Shown here piece after piece: positions 40,009 to 49,182 of a stretch of DNA of 64,000 nt (positions within the stretch are counted from its first letter, which is position 1; each line of letters begins with the position of its first letter). The stretch comes from an uncultured Chitinophagaceae bacterium (lineage in GTDB: Bacteria > Bacteroidota > Bacteroidia > Chitinophagales > Chitinophagaceae): assembly GCA_937862815.1 (NCBI GenBank), contig CALMED010000002.1, forward strand, positions 1-64,000. The letters run 5' to 3'. The position numbers and the translations under genes are program-made. Under the pieces are notes generated by a model. The model saw nothing but the letters and a program-made list of their open reading frames with translations, did no database searches and was not told the DNA's origin.

Positions 40009-41418
40009 TCAGGGAACCCACACTTCGCTGAGCGGCAGCACGCGGTACGGCTGCAGGGAATCGGGGCGGAAGTAGCGACGGTTCAGCGCACCGTACGGCA
40101 TGGATTCAAAACAGGATTGAAAGCGCCCGCTGTCGGTCCCCGCTCCCGGCTCCACCAGTTGAAAACTCACCTGCGGTTCCCATCCCTGCAGGGCGCTGTA
40201 CAACAGGCTTTCCACCGGTGTGCCCCAGTCGGCCAGAAACGCCCCCGCCACAGGCCGGTCTTTCACCAGCAAGCCATTGTGTATCCCCTTGCTGTGCAGG
40301 GTGTGGCAGATCTGCGCCACCGCCTTGTACCGTTCCGCAAACAGCGGCTGCGAGGCGGCGATCCAGCCCAGCCGCACCAGGAAGACCAGGCCCAGCACCC
40401 AGGTTGCAGTAACGGTCCGCAGCCGCGGCAGTACGGCGTACACAAAGGGAACGGCGGCTATCAGCCCAGCGGCCATCCACTGACTTTCCATGTAAAACAA
40501 CAGGTCCCGGCCAAATGCATCGGGAAAGGTGAGGCCCGTCAGCAGGATGTACAGCAGCAGGGTCAGGATGGTGCCGGCCAGCAGTACCCACTGCCGCTTC
40601 CGCACCAATGCCAGGGCGCCCCCTGCAAGCAGGAGCAGCGTGGTGGCGTAGCGGGTGATAAACAGGGGCGCCATGCTGCGCCAGTGGCCGGTATGGAAAA
40701 GCTCCAGAATCTGTTCGGGGCGCAGGCGCCGGATACCTTCCAGTTTGGGACCATCGTACCAGCCCCGGGTGCCCAGGTAATATTTTACGGCAAACAGCGC
40801 CAGGAGTCCCGCGGTGAGCAGCGTCCTGGTGCGGCCGCTCAGCGGCGGCAGCGACCCCGCCACCCGCCACCAGCTCCACAAAAAGAAGAAGGGCAGTGCC
40901 ACCAGAAAGTGGCTGAACAGGGCGAAAAAAGACAAGAGGAAAAAGAGCCCGTACCGCAGGACCGCCGATCGTTCCGCCGTTCCGCTGCGCAGCCAACCCA
41001 GGGCCAGCAGCATCCAGGCGATGCCCTGGTGCACTTCGTTGTTGGGCCAGAACCAGCCGTCGGTGACCTGCAGCGTGAGGTAGAGGACCAGCAGCAGGGC
41101 CAGCTCCGGCTGGCGGAAGCGGAAGAGCAGGAGGGCGGTGACGGTATAAAACAGGTAAAACCCGGCCGAATAAGCTGCCAGGATGACCGGCAGCGGGGCC
41201 CGCAGCCAGCCGCCCAGCAGGGGGATCAGCTGGGTGATCCAGGCGCCGTAGCGGTACTCCTGGATGGCGAAACGGCCCTTGTTCAGCAGGGTAAAGGTCA
41301 TGAAACCCGGGTCGGCAAACAGCATCCGCTCGCGGAACCACACCAGGCTACCTGCCAGGAGCAGGAGCAGCAGGAGAAGGACGACCGTCCGGATCATGAC
41401 AAAATGGGTGGAAAACAT
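40009..41418 (-). CDS. Polytopic membrane protein, possible glycosyltransferase-like
   Basis: A 469-residue protein with about ten membrane helices and a short soluble C-terminal domain (from ~375). The layout (first loop containing FADPGFMTFTLLNKGRF, then hydrophobic helices and a periplasmic tail) recalls GT-C-type glycosyltransferases such as ArnT/PMT relatives, but no clear catalytic Asp motif is seen. It is unassigned. ATG 41418 is used, and no neighbour suggests a pathway. Confidence 0.7.
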   Translation of the reverse strand: MFSTHFVMIRTVVLLLLLLLLAGSLVWFRERMLFADPGFMTFTLLNKGRFAIQEYRYGAWITQLIPLLGGWLRAPLPVILAAYSAGFYLFYTVTALLLFRFRQPELALLLVLYLTLQVTDGWFWPNNEVHQGIAWMLLALGWLRSGTAERSAVLRYGLFFLLSFFALFSHFLVALPFFFLWSWWRVAGSLPPLSGRTRTLLTAGLLALFAVKYYLGTRGWYDGPKLEGIRRLRPEQILELFHTGHWRSMAPLFITRYATTLLLLAGGALALVRKRQWVLLAGTILTLLLYILLTGLTFPDAFGRDLLFYMESQWMAAGLIAAVPFVYAVLPRLRTVTATWVLGLVFLVRLGWIAASQPLFAERYKAVAQICHTLHSKGIHNGLLVKDRPVAGAFLADWGTPVESLLYSALQGWEPQVSFQLVEPGAGTDSGRFQSCFESMPYGALNRRYFRPDSLQPYRVLPLSEVWVP

Positions 41419-41721
41419 GCCGTTTTGGGGTGCAAAGAGGGTTAAAGATAACAGCCGGCGGCAAGGCTGCCAAACCGGCCGGCCGGGCAGGCAGGGATCG
41501 GTGCGGCGATAGCCATTGTCACAATCAGCTCACAATCAATAACTTTTGCAGAAGTCTGTCTTTTGAAGGCATGTTTTTACCCGCGGTTGGAGCCGTTTTA
41601 ACAAGCTGCTGCACACGGGCGGATCTAATTTTGCGTTTAACCGGTGCCTGTTACCAACGAACCATCTGCCATCAGACCAGCCAAGTGTAAACGATTAGAA
41701 ACCTCAAAAAATCTGACAGCT
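41419..41721 (+). promoter_or_regulatory. Intergenic region with promoter of the L,D-transpeptidase-like gene
   Basis: A TAATTTTG box at 41626-41633 matches TAnnTTTG and would give an ~80-nt leader before ATG 41722. Near 41514-41535, TTGTCACAATC and CTCACAATC form a short direct repeat. No gene is seen in the 303 bp. Confidence 0.4.
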
Positions 41722-42561
41722 ATGCATTCATTGAAACAGATCCTGCGTTCTTTATCCCTGATCCTGTACCCCGTAAAAAACCAACTCATGCACCTGTTCC
41801 GTACCAACCCGGTTTACATGGCTGTGGCAGCCCTGTTGTTTTTACAGATTCCCATTTTGATTGCCGGTACCGATGTGGCCGCCCACAAGGTGAACACACC
41901 CGAATACCTGGCCGCCCTGGTGCCCGCCGTAGCCACGGAAAAATCCATGGACGAACTCATCCTGGAGGAAGCCGACAGCATCTACCAGGCCCTGGAACTG
42001 ACTACCGCCGGGCTGAGCGAAGAAGCCTTTGAGCAGGCGTACAAAGGGTATTACAAGCTGCGGGAAGACGGGCTGGTAGCCAAAGAAGGCCTGCTCACCA
42101 TTGCCGACTTTTCCAAGCCCTCCACCACCCGGCGCCTGTTTGTGGTGGACATGCAAACGCTGAAAATGCTGTACCATACCTATGTGGCGCATGGCCGCAA
42201 CAGCGGGCTGCAATATGCCAACGCGTTTTCCAACAAACCGCAATCGAATAAGAGCAGCCTGGGTTTTTACCTCACCCTGGATACCTATATGGGGGGCAAT
42301 GGCTACTCACTCAAACTGCGGGGCCTGGAGAAAGGGATCAACGACAAGGCGTATGACCGGGCCATTGTGATGCACGGGTCCGATTATGTTTCCGACGCCT
42401 TTGCCCGCAACAATGGGTATCTGGGCCGCAGCCTGGGATGCCCGGCAGTACCCAACCAACTCACCAAACCCATCATAAACACGATTAAAAACGGATCGGT
42501 GTTATTCATTTACCACCCCGACCGTAACTATAAAGAGCAGTCAGCCCTTCTCAACAGCTGA
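41722..42561 (+). CDS. Murein L,D-transpeptidase catalytic-domain protein (YkuD_2 type)
   Basis: A 279-residue exported or membrane-anchored protein: N-terminal hydrophobic helix (VYMAVAALLFLQIPILIAG) then a catalytic domain with HGSDYVS and SLGCPAV, the His/Ser and Cys motifs of the YkuD_2 subgroup. L,D-transpeptidases cross-link peptidoglycan or attach proteins. Its ATG 41722 is used in preference to upstream GTG. A terminator follows at 42589. Confidence 0.88.
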   Translation: MHSLKQILRSLSLILYPVKNQLMHLFRTNPVYMAVAALLFLQIPILIAGTDVAAHKVNTPEYLAALVPAVATEKSMDELILEEADSIYQALELTTAGLSEEAFEQAYKGYYKLREDGLVAKEGLLTIADFSKPSTTRRLFVVDMQTLKMLYHTYVAHGRNSGLQYANAFSNKPQSNKSSLGFYLTLDTYMGGNGYSLKLRGLEKGINDKAYDRAIVMHGSDYVSDAFARNNGYLGRSLGCPAVPNQLTKPIINTIKNGSVLFIYHPDRNYKEQSALLNS

Positions 42562-42588
42562 GCAACAGATTCCGGAAAACCAATGAAA

Positions 42589-42615
42589 GCCCCGCCGTCC
42601 GTCGGGGTTTTTTTA
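42589..42615 (+). terminator. Terminator of the L,D-transpeptidase-like gene
   Basis: CCCCGCCG-TC-CGTCGGGG stem (one mismatch) followed by seven T. Confidence 0.8.
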
Positions 42616-42634
42616 TGCTGAGCCGGGGTGGCCC

Positions 42635-42700
42635 ACACGGAGAAAATGAGGCACAGAGCCCACGGAGGTTTTATCAGCCAACCTCCACGCCATGGTTCGT
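42635..42700. repeat. REP-like element (CACGGAG family)
   Basis: CACACGGAG, GGCACAGAG and CCACGGAGG occur in tandem, and GGAGGTT (42661-42667) pairs with AACCTCC (42680-42686). The wording resembles the repeat at 12410-12500. It lies between convergent genes. Confidence 0.5.
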
Positions 42701-42765
42701 GGCACACGAACAAAAAATGCTCAACGCTCTGATTTTTTCCATTGCCGCGGGCAGTCCCCTCTCTC

Positions 42766-43422
42766 TTAAGCGAGGATCCACCACGCAATCAGTTGCACCA
42801 CAAACCCGGTGATGTAGCCGGCGTAGATTTCCACCGCCCGGTGGCTGCCGGTGAGAAGGCGGCTGGTGCCAATGAGCCCGCCGGCTGCCAGGGCCAGTAC
42901 CAGCGACCAGCCACTGTCGAGCTGGTTGGTAAACAGCAGCAACAGGAACAATGCTATCAGTCCGCCGGCCCCCAGGGTATGGAGGCTGATTTTCATGTAA
43001 TTGTTCTGCAGCAGCGATACCGATGCCGTAATGAACAGGCCCAGCAGAAAGGCTTTGAGCGGAAGGGGGTCGTTGAGTTGTTTGGACACGTAAAAGCTCC
43101 AGAAGAAAAACGTGATGCAGGCCACGATGGGCACGATGCGTTCTTTTTGGGTGCGCAACTGGATGGACTGTACAAAGCCCAGGCCTTTGAGCAGGAACAC
43201 CGTCACCAGCGGCAGGAACACGGAGGTGCTGAAGATGCGCAGGAACACCAGCAGGCGGTCGTCGGGGGCGATGCCCAGGAACACCGTCCGGTTGCCGTAG
43301 AGCAGGTAGAGGGTGATCCAGACGATGAGCAGCAGCGGGTGCAGCAGCCAGGAAAACAGGACGCCCAGCATCCGGGTTGCGGCGGGTTGGGCCAGCAGGG
43401 TGCCGTTGGGGGTGACTTCCAT
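42766..43422 (-). CDS. PAP2-like membrane protein with altered active site
   Basis: A 218-residue protein with six membrane helices. The C-terminal part has SRLLTGSHRAVEIYAG, matching the third PAP2 phosphatase motif SRxxxxxHxxxD except that the final Asp is Glu. The earlier KISLHTLGAGG resembles the central S-G-H motif but lacks the full PSGH. It may be a lipid phosphatase relative or an inactive homologue. It follows rpoN by 12 bp in the same operon. Confidence 0.7.
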   Translation of the reverse strand: MEVTPNGTLLAQPAATRMLGVLFSWLLHPLLLIVWITLYLLYGNRTVFLGIAPDDRLLVFLRIFSTSVFLPLVTVFLLKGLGFVQSIQLRTQKERIVPIVACITFFFWSFYVSKQLNDPLPLKAFLLGLFITASVSLLQNNYMKISLHTLGAGGLIALFLLLLFTNQLDSGWSLVLALAAGGLIGTSRLLTGSHRAVEIYAGYITGFVVQLIAWWILA

Positions 43423-43434
43423 AACCGGTGGGGT

Positions 43435-44925
43435 TTAGAGTTCTTTGCGGAGCCGCGCCACGGGGATGTTGAGTTGCTCCCGGTACTTGGCTACGGTACG
43501 CCGTGCAATATTATAACCTTTTTCCTGGAGCAGCTCGGTGAGGCGCTCGTCACTCAGCGGTTTTTTCTTTTCCTCCGCTTCGATGAAGTTGAGCAGGATT
43601 TTTTTCACTTCGCGGGTGGACACTTCTTCGCCGCTATCGGTGCTCAGCGATTCGCTGAAGAAGAATTTGAGGCGGTAGGTGCCGAATTCGGTCTGCACAA
43701 ATTTGCTGTTGGCCACGCGGCTGACGGTGGAGATGTCGAGCCCGGTTTTTTCGGCAATGTCTTTCAGGATCATGGGGCGCAGGGTGGTTTCGTCGCCGGT
43801 GAGGAAGAACTCCCGCTGGTGCTCCAGGATGGCGTTCATGGTAAAGAGCAGGGTGTTCTGCCGTTGTTTGATGGCATCAATGAACCACTTGGCCGCGTCA
43901 ATTTTCTGTTTGATGAAGAGGACGGCCTCTTTCTGGCGTTTGTCTTTTTTGCTGCCGCGTTCGTATTCCCGCAGCATGTCGCGGTACCCCTCGCTGATGC
44001 GCAGGTCGGGCGCGTTGCGGGAGTTGAGGGTGAGTTCCAGCTCACCGTTGTTGTTGGTGACGAAGAAGTCGGGGATGATGTAGGTTTCTGCTTTGTTCAC
44101 AGAGCCCACCTGTCCGCCCGGGCGGGGGTTCAGGCGGATGATCTGTTGCATCACTTCCCGCAGGTCGTCGTCCGTCAGGTTGAGGCTGCGCTGGATTTTT
44201 TCGTAATGCTTTTTGGTGAACTCGTCGAAGTATTTCTCCAGCACCACCAGGGCGGCGTTAACGGCGGGGGAGGGGTGGGCTTTCTGCCGGATCCGCAGCT
44301 GGATGAGCAGACACTCCTGCAGGTTGCGGGCCCCGATACCGGCGGGGTCGAACTGCTGGATGAGAGCAATCAGTTCCTCCACTTCGGCATCGGTGGTGTC
44401 GATGTTCTGGCGGAAGGCGAGGTCGTTTACAATGGCTGCTGTTTCGCGGCGGAGGTAGCCGTCGTCGTCGATGCTGCCCACGATCTGCCCGGCGATGATC
44501 TGCTGGCGTTCATCGAGGTTGAGCATGCCCAGTTGCTGCACCAGCAGGTCGTGGAAGCTGGTTTCCAGCCGCACCGGCATGCTTTTCTCTTCCCCGGTTT
44601 CGCCGTACTGCTCGTCGCGGGTGCGGTAGTCGGCCACCTCGTCGTCGCTGTCGCTTACGTACTCGCTGATGTCAATGTTGTCGTATTCATCTTCGCTGCC
44701 ATCGGGTTCAAATTCCTCTTCGTCCCCGCTGAACTCGTCCAACGGCTCTTCGTTGAAGCTGTCATCGGTTTCTTCGCCCTGTTCCAGGGCCGGGTTTTCT
44801 TCTATTTCCTCTTTGATGCGCTCTTCCAGGTTGGCCGTGGGTACCTGCAGCAGCTTCATGAGCTGAATCTGCTGGGGCGACAGTTTCTGCAGCAGTTTCT
44901 GATGTAATCCCTGACTGAGCGCCAT
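43435..44925 (-). CDS. rpoN: RNA polymerase sigma-54 factor
   Basis: A 496-residue sigma-54. Region I is Gln/Leu-rich (GLHQKLLQKLSPQQIQLMKLLQVP), region II is acidic (EEFEPDGSEDEYDNIDISEY), then core-binding and helix-turn-helix regions, and the RpoN box ARRTVAKYRE near the C-terminus. It directs transcription from -24/-12 promoters with bacterial enhancer-binding activators. ATG 44925 is used; the TTG upstream is not conserved. It is divergent from a small exported protein with 31 bp between starts. Confidence 0.96.
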   Translation of the reverse strand: MALSQGLHQKLLQKLSPQQIQLMKLLQVPTANLEERIKEEIEENPALEQGEETDDSFNEEPLDEFSGDEEEFEPDGSEDEYDNIDISEYVSDSDDEVADYRTRDEQYGETGEEKSMPVRLETSFHDLLVQQLGMLNLDERQQIIAGQIVGSIDDDGYLRRETAAIVNDLAFRQNIDTTDAEVEELIALIQQFDPAGIGARNLQECLLIQLRIRQKAHPSPAVNAALVVLEKYFDEFTKKHYEKIQRSLNLTDDDLREVMQQIIRLNPRPGGQVGSVNKAETYIIPDFFVTNNNGELELTLNSRNAPDLRISEGYRDMLREYERGSKKDKRQKEAVLFIKQKIDAAKWFIDAIKQRQNTLLFTMNAILEHQREFFLTGDETTLRPMILKDIAEKTGLDISTVSRVANSKFVQTEFGTYRLKFFFSESLSTDSGEEVSTREVKKILLNFIEAEEKKKPLSDERLTELLQEKGYNIARRTVAKYREQLNIPVARLRKEL

Positions 44926-44956
44926 GATCCTTTTCCACTTTATCTTTGAAAACAAT

Positions 44957-45301
44957 ATGCGTGTCGCTGCGAAATTATTGAATCGGGTCCGTTTGCCTCA
45001 AAACTGGAACAGAATTTGTGGGGCGACCGCCTTTTTCTTAACAATTTCTTTTACTGCACCTGCCCAGCACACCGGGTTAAAGCAGGCAAACGTGCCATTT
45101 CCCCGGTTGGTAATGCTTGCTCCGCCGATAGCCGGGCAACCGGTACGTCTGCCGGCCATTCCGGTTCATCACCAGTGGGGCGTATTCTGCATCGGGGAGT
45201 ACCGCCTGCAGCAAAAAACCGGTGTGCCCTTGTACCTGCGGCTGGGGTCCCTGGAACAGGTGAACCGGCTGGAGGGAAAGCCGGGTTACCGGATGCGTTA
45301 A
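44957..45301 (+). CDS. Small exported conserved hypothetical protein
   Basis: A 114-residue protein. The N-terminus (GATAFFLTISFTAPAQ) is a signal-peptide-like segment, then VMLAPPIAGQPVRLPAIPVHHQWGVFC… and KTGVPLYLRLGSLEQVNRLEGKPGYRM, which look like a compact conserved domain. The function is unknown. The gene is divergent from rpoN, and a weak hairpin (CAAACAGTTGTTTG) follows its stop. Confidence 0.6.
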   Translation: MRVAAKLLNRVRLPQNWNRICGATAFFLTISFTAPAQHTGLKQANVPFPRLVMLAPPIAGQPVRLPAIPVHHQWGVFCIGEYRLQQKTGVPLYLRLGSLEQVNRLEGKPGYRMR

Positions 45302-45434
45302 CAAACAGTTGTTTGCTTTTCCGGCTGCGCTGAAATTTCCCGCCGGATTCTGCCCGTTACACCTGTATTTGTTCTATTTTACACTCGGATTTCAAAACTG
45401 ACTATTGATTACACGTACACAATCATATGATCTT

Positions 45435-48400
45435 ATGAGACCTGTATCCCTGTCTGCATTTTTCCTGTTTCTTCTTTCCTTCATCCTCCCCGGCGCCCTG
45501 CAGGCCCAGAATTTCGGACCCTATGCTTCGGCGGTATGGATGACCACCTGTAACCAGAACAATTTCTTCAACACGTCCAATTCCCGCCCGCCGGAACACC
45601 TGATCGGGCCGGCTGCCAATACGTTTACGAATACCAATTTCGGGGTGCATACACAGAATTCCGGTACCCTTATCCTGCGGGGCGGGGAAGTGAAAACCTT
45701 CAAGAATACCAGCAGCGGCAATGTGTGCGGTGCCAATATGTACTACCGTGTTTATCCCCAAAGCGGCACCCCGGGCAGCTTTAACCTGATTGACCTGCCC
45801 TTTTTTGAGGATTGTAATGTGGGGTTGAGCCAGTTTACCGCTTCCGGCGGACCCTGCGGTGCCGGCGACCAGAAATGGCAACGGGTTACGCCTAATGGAC
45901 AGACGGTTCCGTATGCGCCGGTCAACCTGACCGCCTTCCCCCCCGGCAACTACGTGTTGGAAGTGTATTACGATGTGCGGGGCTCCAACTCCAGCACCAC
46001 CGGCTGCGGCGACCTGGTGGTACTGAACAACGGCGGCGCCAACTACCAGGCTTTCTTTTCCATCCAGGCACCTGCTTTTACCAGTTCCAATCCCACCAGC
46101 TGCAACGGCACCGAAGGATCCATCACCATCAACGGCCTGGTGCCCGGTGCTACCTACACCCTCACCTACACCCGCAACGGTGTGGCGGTAGGGCCGCTTA
46201 CGGTTACAGCGAATGGAACGGGACAGGTAACCCTCTCCGGCCTCAACGCGGCCACTTATGCCAACTTCTCCCTGCTGATCAATGGCTGCACCTCCAACCT
46301 GGCTGCGGCCATTACACTCACCAACCCCCTCTTTACCCCGCTGTTTGACGCCGTGCCCGCTTTTTGTGCCGGCGCAACTCCACCCGCACTGCCCACTACC
46401 TCCAACAACGGCTATACGGGTACCTGGAGCCCGGCGGTGATTGACAACCAGAACTCCGGCACCTATACCTTTACGCCCACGGCCGGCCAATGCGCCCAAA
46501 CCGTAACACTGAACGTTACCGTCACGCCCAACGTAACACCCACCTTCGCCTTCGGCACCTCGCTCAGCATCTGTTCCGGCGGCACCGTTCCCACATTGCC
46601 GGCCACTTCGCAAAATGGCATCACCGGCACCTGGAGCCCGGCTACGGTGAGCAACACATCCAACGGCGTTTACACCTTTACCCCCAACGCCGGCCCGTGC
46701 GCCACCACGGCCACTTTTACCGTAACGGTAAACCCCGTACTGGACCCCACTTTCGCCTTCGGTACCTCCCTCAGTATCTGTTCCGGCGGCACAGTGCCCT
46801 CCTTGCCGGCCACTTCGCAGAACGGCATCACCGGCACCTGGAGCCCGGCTACGGTGAGCAACACATCCAACGGCGTGTACACGTTTACACCCACCGCCGG
46901 CCTGTGTGCCAATCCTTTCACGTTTACGGTAACGGTCAATCCCAACCTCACACCCACCTTCGCCTTTGGTACCACCCTCAGCATCTGTTCGGGCGGCACC
47001 GTGCCCTCGCTGCCCGGCACCTCGCAGAACAACATCACGGGTACCTGGAGCCCGGCAGTGGTGAGCAACACGTCCAACGGCGTGTACACCTTTACACCCA
47101 CGGCAGGCCAGTGCGCCACCACAGCCACGTTCACCGTAACCGTCAACCCCAACGTCACCCCCACCTTCGCCTTTGGCACCACGCTCAGCATCTGTTCGGG
47201 CGGTACCGTGCCCACGCTGCCCGGCACTTCGCAAAACGGCATTAGCGGTACCTGGAGCCCGGCCACAGTGAGCAACACGGCCAACGGCGTGTACACCTTT
47301 ACCCCCGATGCCGGCCAGTGCGCCACCGCGGCCACGTTCTCTGTAACCGTTAACCCCATCGTAACCCCCACCTTTGATTTTGGTACTACTTTATTCATCT
47401 GTTCGGGAGAGAGCGTGCCCGCACTGCCCGGCACTTCGCAAAACGGAGTTACGGGCACCTGGAGTCCGGCCACGGTAAGCAACACGGCCAACGGCGTGTA
47501 CACCTTCACACCCGGCGCCGGCCAGTGTGCCAACCCGGTTACCTTCACTGTAACCGTCACCCCCAACGTCACGCCCACCTTCGCCTTTGGTACCACCCTC
47601 AGCATCTGCTCGGGTGGCACGGTACCCACGCTGCCCGGCGAGTCGCAGAACGGCGTCACCGGCACCTGGAGTCCGGCCGTGGTGAGCAATACGTCCAACG
47701 GTGTGTACACCTTCACGCCCGGTCCCGAGCAGTGCGCCACCACGGCCACGTTCACCGTAACGGTAACGCCCAACGTCACCCCCACCTTCGCCTTTGGTAC
47801 CACGCTCAGCGTCTGTTCGGGTGCAACCGTGCCCACCCTGCCCGGCACATCCACCAACAACATCACAGGTACCTGGAGTCCCGCCACCGTAAGCAATACA
47901 TCCAACGGCGTATACACCTTTACACCCACGGCGGGCCAGTGCGCCACCACGACCACGTTTACGGTCACCGTCAACCCCAATATAACGCCCACCTTCGTCT
48001 TTGGTACCACGCTCAGCATCTGCGCGGGCGGCACGGTACCCACCCTGCCCGGCACTTCGCAGAACAATATCACGGGTACCTGGAGCCCGGCCACGGTGAG
48101 CAACACGGCCAACGGCGTGTACACCTTCACCCCGGCAGCGGGCCAGTGTGCCACTACGGCCACGTTTACCGTAACCGTTACGCCCAACGTAACGCCCACC
48201 TTTGCCTTCGGCTCCACGCTCAGCATCTGTTCGGGCGGCACCGTGCCCACGTTACCCGGTACCTCCACCAACAACATCACGGGCACCTGGAGCCCGGCCA
48301 CCGTAAGCAACACGGCCAGCGGCGTGTACACCTTTACGCCCACGGCGGGGCAGTGCGCTTTGCCTGCTACGTTTACGGTGACGGTCAACCCCATCCTCAC

Positions 48401-49148
48401 GCCCACCTTCGCCTTTGGTACCACGCTCACGATCTGCTCCGGTGCCACCGTGCCCACGCTGCCCGGCACTTCGCAGAACAATATCACGGGTACCTGGAGT
48501 CCGGCCACGGTGAGCAACACGGCCAACGGCGTATACACCTTTACGCCCGCCAGCGGCCAGTGCGCCAACCCTGCCACTTTTACGGTGACGGTGAACCCGC
48601 TGCCGGTACTCAACCCCATCAACAACATCGTGGTGTTTGACGGCGACGCGGTGCCCACCATCGTCTTCAGCGGCACACCGGCCGGCGTGACCTTCACCTG
48701 GTCGAACAACAACACATCCATCGGCCTGGGGGCATCCGGTACGGGCAACATCCCCACCTTCACCGCCATCAACCGCGGCAACGACAACGTGGTGGCCACC
48801 ATAACGGTTACGCCGGTGCTGAACGGCTGCAGCGGAGCGCCCCGTACGTTTACCATCACCGTGCGTCCGCTCAACAAGGATGTGTTTGTGCCCAATGTCT
48901 TTTCGCCCAACGGCGACGGAAAAAATGATGTGCTGCTGGTGTACGGCAACTACATCCAGCAACTCGAAATGCGCATCTTCAACCAGTGGGGCGAGCAGGT
49001 GTTCTTTACCAACAACCGCAACCAGGGATGGAACGGCACACACAAAGGCAAGGCCCAGCCCGTTGGGGTATATGTGTATGCGCTGCGGGCCGTGCTGGCC
49101 GACGGGCGTACCGTGAACCTGAAAGGCTCCATCACGCTGGTGCGCTGA
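45435..49148 (+). CDS. Repeat-rich T9SS type B surface protein (CHU_C domain)
   Basis: A 1237-residue secreted protein. The signal peptide (MRPVSLSAFFLFLLSFILPGALQAQ) is followed by a ~280-residue N-terminal part. Eleven ~69-residue repeats come next (one divergent, then ten very similar, PTFAFGTTLSICSGGTVPTL… style, each with two Cys that may pair), then a short linker and the gliding-motility C-terminal domain (VPNVFSPNGDGKND…FNQWGEQVF…GVYVYALRA) that is the type B sorting signal. Such proteins are exported by T9SS and attached to the surface, often as adhesins. PorP/SprF and an OmpA protein follow directly. Confidence 0.9.
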   Translation: MRPVSLSAFFLFLLSFILPGALQAQNFGPYASAVWMTTCNQNNFFNTSNSRPPEHLIGPAANTFTNTNFGVHTQNSGTLILRGGEVKTFKNTSSGNVCGANMYYRVYPQSGTPGSFNLIDLPFFEDCNVGLSQFTASGGPCGAGDQKWQRVTPNGQTVPYAPVNLTAFPPGNYVLEVYYDVRGSNSSTTGCGDLVVLNNGGANYQAFFSIQAPAFTSSNPTSCNGTEGSITINGLVPGATYTLTYTRNGVAVGPLTVTANGTGQVTLSGLNAATYANFSLLINGCTSNLAAAITLTNPLFTPLFDAVPAFCAGATPPALPTTSNNGYTGTWSPAVIDNQNSGTYTFTPTAGQCAQTVTLNVTVTPNVTPTFAFGTSLSICSGGTVPTLPATSQNGITGTWSPATVSNTSNGVYTFTPNAGPCATTATFTVTVNPVLDPTFAFGTSLSICSGGTVPSLPATSQNGITGTWSPATVSNTSNGVYTFTPTAGLCANPFTFTVTVNPNLTPTFAFGTTLSICSGGTVPSLPGTSQNNITGTWSPAVVSNTSNGVYTFTPTAGQCATTATFTVTVNPNVTPTFAFGTTLSICSGGTVPTLPGTSQNGISGTWSPATVSNTANGVYTFTPDAGQCATAATFSVTVNPIVTPTFDFGTTLFICSGESVPALPGTSQNGVTGTWSPATVSNTANGVYTFTPGAGQCANPVTFTVTVTPNVTPTFAFGTTLSICSGGTVPTLPGESQNGVTGTWSPAVVSNTSNGVYTFTPGPEQCATTATFTVTVTPNVTPTFAFGTTLSVCSGATVPTLPGTSTNNITGTWSPATVSNTSNGVYTFTPTAGQCATTTTFTVTVNPNITPTFVFGTTLSICAGGTVPTLPGTSQNNITGTWSPATVSNTANGVYTFTPAAGQCATTATFTVTVTPNVTPTFAFGSTLSICSGGTVPTLPGTSTNNITGTWSPATVSNTASGVYTFTPTAGQCALPATFTVTVNPILTPTFAFGTTLTICSGATVPTLPGTSQNNITGTWSPATVSNTANGVYTFTPASGQCANPATFTVTVNPLPVLNPINNIVVFDGDAVPTIVFSGTPAGVTFTWSNNNTSIGLGASGTGNIPTFTAINRGNDNVVATITVTPVLNGCSGAPRTFTITVRPLNKDVFVPNVFSPNGDGKNDVLLVYGNYIQQLEMRIFNQWGEQVFFTNNRNQGWNGTHKGKAQPVGVYVYALRAVLADGRTVNLKGSITLVR
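46536..48590. repeat. Ten near-identical ~207-bp coding repeats
   Basis: Direct repeats inside the T9SS surface protein, with period ~207 bp and high DNA identity (blocks such as ACCTGGAGCCCGG and CCAACGGCGTGTACACCTT recur in nearly every copy). They could recombine to change the length of the protein. Confidence 0.85.
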
Positions 49149-49182
49149 TGCCGTCAACCCTAAAAATTTGCGACACGTTCAA

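Noticed and set aside
45423..48949. Minus-strand and second-frame repetitive ORFs over the T9SS repeat protein
   Set aside because: They are produced by the DNA repeats of the real gene; only the plus frame has a signal peptide and a C-terminal sorting domain.
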